Source of the DNA: Bacteroides salyersiae WAL 10018 = DSM 18765 = JCM 12988
Lineage (GTDB): Bacteria; Bacteroidota; Bacteroidia; Bacteroidales; Bacteroidaceae
Assembly (NCBI RefSeq): GCF_000381365.1
Contig: NZ_KB905466.1
Span: 1,362,693 to 1,426,692, forward strand
Length of the DNA stretch: 64,000 nucleotides
Reading direction: 5' to 3'
The notes under the pieces were generated by a model, which did not search any database, was not told the DNA's origin, and saw only the letters and a list, made by a program, of their open reading frames with translations. The position numbers and the translations under genes are program-made. Shown here piece by piece: positions 20,214 to 29,300 of this stretch (the stretch's first letter is position 1; every line of letters begins with the position of its first letter).

Positions 20214-20271
20214 ACTCCCTTCACTTTTTCCAATGTCCGACAAAGGCATGGGATTGTGAAGGGAGTTGTTT
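20214..20271 (+). terminator. Terminator after the second GH92 gene
   Basis: ACTCCCTTCAC (20214-20224) pairs perfectly with GTGAAGGGAGT (20256-20266), with a possible inner stem, then TGTTTATT. It separates the GH92-sigma-FecR-GH92 unit from susC. Confidence 0.8.
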
Positions 20272-20853
20272 ATTATCTCCCCTCCCCCCCTTTCAGGCAA
20301 GAACATTGCATTTATAAGCGAGGATATATATTTTTGCAACATCTCTAAAATGACAATTTATATAGGACTAACAACGGGAAAAGCAAACTTATCGAGGTCT
20401 TAAAAATATTGGGCAAATTAACTTAGCATAACAAGAGAAGTTGTCAACTAAATCCCAGTACAGTATAATAATTCGTTTCAACTTATTGGAAAGGAAAGTT
20501 TCTTCTACATGGAACTCCTTGTTTCATTAGGTTGGAACTCTTTGTTTCATCAGCTTGAAACTCTTTGTTTCATCCGTATGAAACTTTTTGTTTCTCGGTG
20601 TGGAACGAATGGTTTCTCCGGAGGAAACAAAGTTAATATAATGTTTCACCTCATAATCATCTATATAAAAACGCTTTTAAGATAACAAAAAACTGTATTA
20701 ACACACTCCTTGAACACATAAACAAAATTATTTAAAAAAAACTTCATTTAGCAGTAAGTGTATTTTCATCTATCATTGTTTTATTATCAAAAGGGGAAAC
20801 AGAAGTATCCTCATACAAATATATTACTAATGTATAACCACTAAATTTTGTTT
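20272..20853. other. Gene-free region upstream of susC
   Basis: A 580-base AT-rich non-coding stretch carrying the dyad array at 20511-20616. No convincing ORF, and no clean TTTG/TAnnTTTG pair. If the local ECF sigma factor drives susC its promoter should be here, but I cannot assign its motif. The leader is likely long. Confidence 0.6.
20511..20616. repeat. Array of five 23-bp units, each a GRAAC-N5-GTTTC dyad
   Basis: GTTTC occurs at 20521, 20544, 20567, 20590 and 20612, spacings of 23, 23, 23 and 22. Each is preceded 5 bases earlier by GGAAC or GAAAC, mostly with a TCTTT-like spacer. Neighbouring units also form GTTTCA-N6-TGAAAC dyads. A half-related GGAAAC and GTTTC follow at 20623 and 20643. 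The array lies about 240 bases before the susC start. Confidence 0.9.
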
Positions 20854-23800
20854 ATGGAAAGCAATCATTCTTTTCGAAGTGCTAAATCACTTCGGGCTTT
20901 ACTGATTCTTTTGCTTATGGTAATCCCAGTACAATGGGCCGTCGCTCAATTGACACTGAACACCTCTCGCACCACATTAGGAGCAATCATTAAGCAAATT
21001 CAGTCTCAATCCGAGTATCAATTCTTTTATGACGATCAATTGTCAACAATCCCCGTTGAGGCCATAAAAGTAGAAAATGCATCATTAGAAGATGTATTAA
21101 ATCGAATCCTCAAAAATAAAAACATTTCATTTAAGGTAGAAGATAACATTATCTATCTGAAACCTCAAATACCTGCCCAAGATCAACAACCAAAGGTAGG
21201 ACAACCACGCAAAATAAGCGGGACTATTGTCGATGAAAACGGTGAACCGTTGATTGGTGTAAATGTACTTGTAAAAGGAACAACCAATGGAGTGATCAGC
21301 GATTTCGACGGCAATTACACTTTAATGGTCGATGAAGAAAACCCTATCCTCCAGTTTTCATACATAGGCTATACTCCGCAAGAAATAACCGTAAAAGAAC
21401 AGGCTGTTATCAACCTGAAAATGACATCCGATACACAAGTAATTGATGAAGTCGTAGTAACAGCATTAGGAATCAAACGTGAAAAAAAAATGCTCGGATA
21501 TTCCGTTCAAGAAATAAAGAGCGACGCATTGAATACGACCGGAGATCCTTCCGTAACCAGTGCATTGCAAGGAAAAGTTGCCGGCTTGCAAATGAACACC
21601 TCCAGTACCGGGTTAGGTGGTTCTACTAAAATAACAATCCGTGGTAATTCTTCTTTAACAGACAACAACCAACCATTATGGATCGTAGACGGTGTACCTT
21701 TCACAGATAACCAGACATCCGAAGCTTCCGCTTACGGAGGATACGATCGCGGAGGTACGTCTTTCGATATTAATCCTGAAGACATTGAATCAATTTCCGT
21801 ATTAAAAGGACCGAATGCAGCTGCCCTATACGGATCACGTGCCGGTAATGGTGTAATTCTTGTTACAACTAAAAAAGGCAGTAAAAAAGACGGATTTGGT
21901 GTAACCTACAACGGTAGTTTCACTTGGAGCCAAGTAACCGGTACATTGAAAATGCAAGATAAATATGGTCAAGGAAGCAGAGGGGAGTTGGTATATAAGC
22001 CTAAAGAAGGTACTCAAGAGGTAGCAAAACCGACTGTTCCTAACGATAACGAGCACCAAGATGAATGGAATGCATATAATGAATATATTGCTAACAGAAC
22101 CTTGAGCGGTGAACTTGCTTATGGTCCCGAACTCGACGGTCGCATGGAACGTACCTGGAATGGAGAACTAATCCCCTATTCATATTATGGCAATAAATTG
22201 AAAGATTATTTCGACACAGGTTTCTCACAATTCCATAGTGTGTCAGTAGGTAGTTCTACCGAAAAATCCCATTTTAGGGCATCATTCGGATTTAATGGCA
22301 ATGATGGTTTATTCAAAGACGAGACTTTGGAAAAAATCACAGCGGATATCAACGCGGGAGCAGAAGTTAACAAATATCTATCAATAGATGGTAAAATATC
22401 GCTTTCACGTATGTCTGCCAAAAATCGTCCACTGACAGGACTCAACGGTGAAGTGGCACAACTACTCCTCATTCCGGGTAACATCCGCTTGTCCGATTTA
22501 CAGAATTATACAACCACAGAACGTTTACACGAAAACTGGTTTGGTCCCAATCAACATTATTCCAATCCTTACTATGTGCGTCACCGTTATCAAAACTCCG
22601 ATGAACGTTGGAGGGCATTCGGTTATTACGCAGCCAAACTGAACCTGACAGACTGGATGAAATTTTCTGCTAAATATGCATTCGATTACTATCGTACCAG
22701 ACTACAGACCAGCGACTTAAGCTTGGGTGATCAGGCCATCGCCGGAAACGGAGAAAGTTGGCAGGAAAAACTTACTACGGACAATATGAGCAGAGGAGAA
22801 GAAAATCATTTTGAGCACAACATCGAATTCATGTTTACAGGAGATAAAGCATTCGGTGAAAAATTCCGTCTCGGCTACAATGTGGGTAGTAATATCATGT
22901 ATCAGCAATTTGAAACTCTGACAGTAGGAGTCAAAAATATGTTAGATAAAAACAACTGGTTATTCAATACAGCCGAAAGATTGGACAATGCAACAGACAA
23001 GGGACATGAAAGAGCCATGTATTCCGTATTCGGATCATTGCAACTTGCTTACAACGAATATCTGTCATTAGACTTAACTGCACGTAATGACTGGTCTTCT
23101 ACTCTGCCCCAACAAAACAATTCTTTCTTTTATCCTTCTGCCAGCTTAAGTTTTGTTATTTCAGACTTTGTCCGCTCTTTAGACAAAAATTTGCCTACAT
23201 GGCTGACTTTTGCCAAACTCCGCTTATCCGCAGCCCAAGTCGGTAAAGATCCCGAACCGTATAACTTATGGAATACAAGAAAGTTCGAATTCCAAAACGG
23301 AACCCGCGTTCCTATTGTTGAAACTATTAAAAAGAACAGTAATCTCAAACCGGAAATCAAAACGTCCTACGAAATGGGATTGGATATGAAATTCCTCAAT
23401 AACCGGTTAGGATTCGACTTCACTTATTACTATAGTTCAACCAAAAATCAGGCAATGCTGGTGGATGCTTCCTCACCATGGAGCCAACAATGGGTAAATG
23501 CCGGAAAAATCAGTAATAAAGGTGTGGAAATGATGATCTATTCTACTCCTGTGCAGACAAAAGATTTCCGATTCGATCTGGGCGTAAATCTTGCTAAAAA
23601 TATTTCCACTGTAGACGAATTGGCCAATGGCGTAAATCATATTTATTTTAGCGGTGATCCTAACATGCCGGTAAAGGTAGGAGCAGTACCGGGAGGAAAA
23701 TTAGGAAACATCTATGCCAATAATCTCATGAAACGCGATGCCCAAGGCAACGTTGTCGTAGGAAGCGATGGCCTTCCTATACCGGAAACCGGTAATGGTA

Positions 23801-24402
23801 ATCTGGAACAATACATATTGGATCATCCTATAGGAAATATCGAGCCCAATCTGCTAATGTCTGTTACCCCTTCTTTCTCATATAAAGGCTTCACGTTATC
23901 AGCGATGTTCGATATGAAATTCGGCGGAGATATTGTCTGTGTATCTGAAGGTATGGCTACCGCTGTTGGTACTGCCAAGCGTACTGAATACCGTGGAGAA
24001 TATAAAGAGATTAACGGAGTGAAAGACTATTATATGGTAGTGCCCGGAGTAAAAGAAGATGGAAGTCTGAATGACATCCCCGTCAGTGCACAAACCTATT
24101 ACTCCACCATCGGTTTATACAAATCAGCCAAAGGATATGCCGAAGAGTTTGTATACGATGCTTCCTATATCAAATTAAAGGAATTATCCATCGGATACAA
24201 TTTTCCCTCAAGAATTCTGAAAAAAACTCCGTTCACAGCTTTGAAATTATCATTTGTAGGACGTAACCTCTGCTTTCTGCTTAAACACACACCAGGAAAT
24301 CCAGACGGAGGCTATGATACAACGATGTTCTCACAAGCACTTGACTATGCAGCTGTGCCTTATACACGCACATTCGGTTTTTCAATTAATGTAGGATTTT
24401 AA
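20854..24402 (+). CDS. SusC-like TonB-dependent transporter with STN domain
   Basis: An outer-membrane 22-strand barrel that imports glycan fragments together with SusD, powered by TonB. After a signal peptide ending near W-A-V-A-Q come an STN domain (about residues 35-105, L-G-A-I-I-K-Q-I-Q-S-Q-S), a carboxypeptidase-regulatory-like domain (I-S-G-T-I-V-D-E-N-G-E-P-L-I-G-V-N-V), a TonB box region (V-I-D-E-V-V-V-T-A-L-G), the plug, and the barrel ending in F-S-I-N-V-G-F. The STN domain marks it as a transducer working with an anti-sigma factor. I start at ATG 20854, not the TTG 6 bases earlier. Confidence 0.95.
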   Translation: MESNHSFRSAKSLRALLILLLMVIPVQWAVAQLTLNTSRTTLGAIIKQIQSQSEYQFFYDDQLSTIPVEAIKVENASLEDVLNRILKNKNISFKVEDNIIYLKPQIPAQDQQPKVGQPRKISGTIVDENGEPLIGVNVLVKGTTNGVISDFDGNYTLMVDEENPILQFSYIGYTPQEITVKEQAVINLKMTSDTQVIDEVVVTALGIKREKKMLGYSVQEIKSDALNTTGDPSVTSALQGKVAGLQMNTSSTGLGGSTKITIRGNSSLTDNNQPLWIVDGVPFTDNQTSEASAYGGYDRGGTSFDINPEDIESISVLKGPNAAALYGSRAGNGVILVTTKKGSKKDGFGVTYNGSFTWSQVTGTLKMQDKYGQGSRGELVYKPKEGTQEVAKPTVPNDNEHQDEWNAYNEYIANRTLSGELAYGPELDGRMERTWNGELIPYSYYGNKLKDYFDTGFSQFHSVSVGSSTEKSHFRASFGFNGNDGLFKDETLEKITADINAGAEVNKYLSIDGKISLSRMSAKNRPLTGLNGEVAQLLLIPGNIRLSDLQNYTTTERLHENWFGPNQHYSNPYYVRHRYQNSDERWRAFGYYAAKLNLTDWMKFSAKYAFDYYRTRLQTSDLSLGDQAIAGNGESWQEKLTTDNMSRGEENHFEHNIEFMFTGDKAFGEKFRLGYNVGSNIMYQQFETLTVGVKNMLDKNNWLFNTAERLDNATDKGHERAMYSVFGSLQLAYNEYLSLDLTARNDWSSTLPQQNNSFFYPSASLSFVISDFVRSLDKNLPTWLTFAKLRLSAAQVGKDPEPYNLWNTRKFEFQNGTRVPIVETIKKNSNLKPEIKTSYEMGLDMKFLNNRLGFDFTYYYSSTKNQAMLVDASSPWSQQWVNAGKISNKGVEMMIYSTPVQTKDFRFDLGVNLAKNISTVDELANGVNHIYFSGDPNMPVKVGAVPGGKLGNIYANNLMKRDAQGNVVVGSDGLPIPETGNGNLEQYILDHPIGNIEPNLLMSVTPSFSYKGFTLSAMFDMKFGGDIVCVSEGMATAVGTAKRTEYRGEYKEINGVKDYYMVVPGVKEDGSLNDIPVSAQTYYSTIGLYKSAKGYAEEFVYDASYIKLKELSIGYNFPSRILKKTPFTALKLSFVGRNLCFLLKHTPGNPDGGYDTTMFSQALDYAAVPYTRTFGFSINVGF

Positions 24403-24416
24403 TAAGTAAGATAACC

Positions 24417-26291
24417 ATGTTTATATATAATAAATCAATCATATTCAAGACGCTACTCGCTTCTATGACTTTGTTCTTGGCAACTTCCTGTTATGACTTG
24501 GACGAAATGAATAAGAATCCATATGAGTTACCGGACAATTCTGTCAGTGGCGGTGATACGGATACAGGTGACGATGGTACCAAATATAACGATCTTAATC
24601 TTAATTTCGAGGTGACCAAAGAAGATTCTGCGGCATACAAAATAGATTTAATGGCTGCCAGTTCTACTTTCCGCAATTTCTTATACGAAGGATATTATGC
24701 GGAATATCAGATTACCACCAACTTGAGCCATGATATTTACGCCGGCTATGTAGCAAACAACCAGCCCAAACATGCCAAATCAAGCCCGGATTACAAATAC
24801 GCTGATGGCTGGTCGGGAAAACGTTGGAGTGAGTTTTACCAGAAAAGAAGTGCCGAATACCGAACGTTACTAAGATCTTTCAAGTTCAATGAAACTCCGG
24901 AAAGATATACCAATATGTTCTATATTACACGTATTTATTATGCGTTCTTAGCTTTGGCCAATACTGATACATATGGTGATATGCCATTCAAAGAATACGT
25001 ACAAGCGCGTATTCCTGAAACAAACAACGTAAAATATGAAACGCAGCAAGAAGTATACGATGCGATGTTCCGTATTCTGGAGCAAGCCGTAGACAGCATT
25101 GATCCTGAAGATGTATCACAGTTCTCCATTACAAAAGATGATATCTGCTATTTCGGAGATACTTACAAATGGTTGCGTTTTGCCAATACACTCCGCTTGC
25201 GAATGGCCTTACGCATATCCAATATAGATCCGGAACGTGCACAAAAAGAAGGAGAAGCTGCATTGAACAATCAATACGGATTAATGCTAAGCAATGAAGA
25301 TAATATGTGTACAGTACCCAAATATGCACCTATAGATATGGGAGGTACCGATGACGGAGGTAATGAGAATGCACTTGCCATGTGTAGTGTAGCCTATAAC
25401 GGCGAAAGTGTAATGTCATGGGATATGGAACAATTTTATCGTAATCTCAGTACCGGCGGTGAAGAGTATCAGATAAAAGAAGGGCGAAACGGTTATATCA
25501 CCAAAATCATAGACCCACGTTGCCTGGTATCCTGGTACAGAAGCAAAATGACTACCAACGGTATTGCCACCGGCGAAGAAAGCTTACGTGAAGATTTTGT
25601 AGGTTGCAAGCGTGGTGCTCAAGAACCGGATATATCCATGTCTCCGCTTAATTATAGCATCACTCGTACACAACCCCATGGTATAAAAGACCTAAATCCA
25701 AAATATTGGTTTAACTACGCCCGTCCGACAGTATGGTTAGGTTATGCAGAATCTTTATTCTTGAAATCAGAAGCAGCATTAAGAGGATGGAATGGCGCCG
25801 ATCTGACCATGGGAGTAGAAGACTATTTCCGTGCCGGTATTCAAGCCTCTATGGATTATTACATGATAGATCCAAACTTTACAACCTCTTATATTAACGG
25901 TTTAAAAATATATTCGGAAGGAAACAACCCCTTCAGCGGAGGTGACAAAGAAGCCATGTTGGAACAGATCATTACACAAAAATGGCTGGCCGTATTCCCT
26001 AATGGTAACGAAGGATGGGCAGAATTCAGACGAACCGACTATCCGGCATTGCAAAATCAATTGACCAACGAATCAGGCGGTGATGTACCACAAGGAAAAA
26101 CGATCAAACGCCTATTATATCCAAACAGTGAAGCTTCCAATCAATATTTCGTAGAGAATGCGGATCTGAAAGCGAAAAACACACAAGGCACACGCCTGTG
26201 GTGGGACATAGCCGATACTAACGATTCAAATGGTAATCGCCTAAAGCCCAACAACTTTCATTCAGCAATAACCAATAAATTATTACAGTAA
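24417..26291 (+). CDS. SusD-like glycan-binding lipoprotein
   Basis: A 624-residue surface lipoprotein that caps the SusC barrel and captures the glycan. The signal ends in L-A-T-S-C with the lipobox Cys at residue 23 followed by Y-D-L-D-E, consistent with surface export. It has the helical TPR-like core of the SusD/RagB family and near its end the usual W-A-E-F-R-R-T-D-Y-P motif. It is longer than the common 500-550 residues. It starts 14 bases after susC. A perfect hairpin sits between it and the GH85 gene. Confidence 0.93.
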   Translation: MFIYNKSIIFKTLLASMTLFLATSCYDLDEMNKNPYELPDNSVSGGDTDTGDDGTKYNDLNLNFEVTKEDSAAYKIDLMAASSTFRNFLYEGYYAEYQITTNLSHDIYAGYVANNQPKHAKSSPDYKYADGWSGKRWSEFYQKRSAEYRTLLRSFKFNETPERYTNMFYITRIYYAFLALANTDTYGDMPFKEYVQARIPETNNVKYETQQEVYDAMFRILEQAVDSIDPEDVSQFSITKDDICYFGDTYKWLRFANTLRLRMALRISNIDPERAQKEGEAALNNQYGLMLSNEDNMCTVPKYAPIDMGGTDDGGNENALAMCSVAYNGESVMSWDMEQFYRNLSTGGEEYQIKEGRNGYITKIIDPRCLVSWYRSKMTTNGIATGEESLREDFVGCKRGAQEPDISMSPLNYSITRTQPHGIKDLNPKYWFNYARPTVWLGYAESLFLKSEAALRGWNGADLTMGVEDYFRAGIQASMDYYMIDPNFTTSYINGLKIYSEGNNPFSGGDKEAMLEQIITQKWLAVFPNGNEGWAEFRRTDYPALQNQLTNESGGDVPQGKTIKRLLYPNSEASNQYFVENADLKAKNTQGTRLWWDIADTNDSNGNRLKPNNFHSAITNKLLQ

Positions 26292-26302
26292 GAATAAAAA
26301 AC

Positions 26303-26334
26303 GGTAGAAACAATTCATTATAGTTGTTTCTACC
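26303..26334 (+). promoter_or_regulatory. Intercistronic hairpin between susD and the GH85 gene
   Basis: GGTAGAAACAA (26303-26313) and TTGTTTCTACC (26324-26334) form a perfect 11-bp stem with a 10-nt loop. It is followed by AAATCAAACC, not a T run, so it is a poor intrinsic terminator and is more likely a processing or stability element that protects the susCD message. Confidence 0.75.
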
Positions 26335-26361
26335 AAATCAAACCTATTAAATTTTATTATC

Positions 26362-29300
26362 ATGAATCTAAAAAAGCTACTTGGACTAATGTTGTTTGCC
26401 TCTATTTTTGCAGGCAATGTACACGCGCAGCAGCCTTATGGTGCTTGTTGGCACCCAGAGGATATCAAAAACTGGTCTCCGGAAACAGACCCGGATGCAA
26501 AATTCAATCGTAGTACCGTAAAATACGCAAAAAGATTTAAAGAGCCAGAGCTGATTAAAGCCAATCAATTCCAGTTCTATGAAGGGCAGGTTTGTAACTC
26601 TACCATTTTGTATCATACTTGTAGTCTATGCCCAGCTCAAGGTGCAAACAATTTTACCGGTTATCAACCTACTTATTGGCAATACATGGACAAAGTTGTA
26701 TATTGGGCAGGATCTGCTTCGGAAGGTATTATTATTCCTCCTCCCGCACCCTCTATCGATGCCGCTCACATGAATGGTGTAAAGATGTTGGGACAAGTTT
26801 TCTTCCCGCCTTCTGCATTTGGAGGTACACAAGAATGGGTGCGCCAGATGTTAACTGTTGAAAACGGCAAATATATCTATGCTATCAAACTGTATGAAAT
26901 AGCTAAATATATGGGATTTGACGGATGGTTCATCAATGAGGAAACCGGAGGTGGAAGTACAAGCGAATGGGTAGCATTCGTCAAAGAATTCAACAAAATA
27001 GCAGATGAAAACGGTGATACCCAAATGGAAATCCAATGGTACAATGCCAGTGGTTATCCAAATACATCAATCTTGAATGCACACCCTAACACCTCGCAAT
27101 TCTTGGAATACGGTTCGGTAGGAGATTATCGCAGTTATGCCAGCCAATTAAACTGTACAGAAGAAGAAGTGATGCAGAAAATCTACAGTGGTGTACAATG
27201 TGTAAACTCCGGACTAACCGGTTATGGTAGTGCCATGCGTACGGTATACAAAGAAACGGAGCATGTAGGTTCTCTCGATTTATTCTGTCCGGAAGAACGC
27301 GTATGGAAAGACAATGTGAAAGATATTCTGGACACTCAGAACAACTGTGGTGAAAAAGCATACGCTGCAATAGAAAAAACATTCCAAAACGAAGAAACCA
27401 TGTGGGTAAACCGTGCAGGCGATCCGACAGATGTAAGCGAGCGAAACAGTTGGCCCGGTTTTTCCGGATGTATTTTGGAACGTTCCGTCATCACTTCTAT
27501 GCCGTTTGTCACTTCTTTCAGCACGGGTGTAGGTAAACACCGTTTTGTCAACGGCGAAAAGATGAATACACAAGACTGGTATCATAGCGGTGTTCAAAGT
27601 ATCATGCCGACATGGCGTTGGTGGATCGAAAATAAAGGAAACTTAAAAGCAAAAATAAACTGGGATGACGCTTATAATTTTGGTACCAGTATCAAAATCT
27701 CCGGTACACTGACTCAAGGTGATCACCTCACACGCCTATACAAGACCATGATTCCGGTAGAAAATGGCGGTAAGTTCCGTCTGGTTTATAAAACCAACAC
27801 AGAAAACTCTATCGAAGTGAAACTCGGAACTGAAAGTAAAACAGATGGCGCTTGGATCACTTTAGGCAATCCGACCATTACTGACCAAAACGGATGGAAA
27901 GTAGCCGAATATGATCTGTCAGCATTGAAAGGAAAAACAGTTTATATTATAGCACTAAACTTTAAAGCTACTTCGGAAGTGGCTGCATACGAAGCTTTAT
28001 TAGGCGAGCTGGCAATGTTGCCTGCCAACTATGCACCAGTAGCCCCAACCGTCACTAATTTGAATACTACAAGTGTTTTAGGTGAAGAAAAAGGAGATAT
28101 CCGTTTAACTTGGGACTTTACAACAAACGAAGATTTCGAGCATTTTGACATTTATACCGAATTAGCAGATGGCAGTAAAAAACTTGTCGGACAAACTCGT
28201 GGCGAAGCTTTTTACATCCCGACATTCGAAAGGAACGGTAACGATGCATATGTAAACATCGCCGTAGTACCGGTATTAAAAGATATGAGCGAAGGTGCTG
28301 CAAACAAATTGAAAGTAGAATATCCTAAAGCAACAGCCCCTAAGATTTCATTCAAGTTAAGCAAAAGTTATGCAGTTGTAGGTGAAGAAGTAACCATTAC
28401 AGCCAAAGGTACAGGCAATCCAAGCGCATACGAATGGGTACTGCCTTCGTCATTGCAGCTTACCGCCGGCAATCTTACCGATGCCACTATTACCGTAAAA
28501 TGTCTGGCTGCCGGAAAACAAAAAGTTACAGTAAAAGCTACCAATGTAATCGGTACGTCCGAAACGACCAGTGAAGTGGTTGATGTTATGGAAGAAGCCG
28601 AAATTGGTGAAGTAAAGAATGTCGCACTGAAAAAAACAATCTTAGATTTCAGCGGCTCAACCAATAATAATGAAACTCCCAAGAACATCATCGATGGGGT
28701 AACACGACCAGGTTCAACCAGCCAAAAATGGTGTAATATCAGTTCCGACCATTGGACCGTTATCGATTTAGAAGGAGCTTATAGAATATATGGATTCAAA
28801 ATATACGATTGTAACTCCGGTCCGGAAACAGGCCAGAATATTAACAGTTACCGAATCTACGTCAGCAACGATGCTAAAAACTGGGAACTTCTGGTAGATG
28901 AAACCGGACGTGAAAAAGATGATGTAAAATCCGATTTTATTGCTCCGGTCAAAGCACGTTACATCAAACTTAATCCGTACTCTGAATCAGGTATGACTAT
29001 CCGTATATGGGAATTCGAAGTATATGGTAAGGATGACAATAACATGACTGTGGAATTACCTGCCACAATGAATATCAATGCAGGAGAAACCGCAACTCTT
29101 GTTGTTAATTACAATCTGAACGGAGATGAAAGAGCAGAACAATTCACATGTACGGCAATTCCATCAAATGCTTTTGTAACGATTGGTGAGATAACAGAAG
29201 ATACAGAAAAAGGCGTCTTCAATATTCCTGTAACAGGAGCGAATGCAATAGGTGGTTCACAAATCAAAGTAACCGTAAACAATGGCGGTGCTTATAAAGA

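Noticed and set aside
20511..20616. CRISPR array
   Set aside because: The units are only 23 bp with no unique spacers of uniform length and there are no cas genes.
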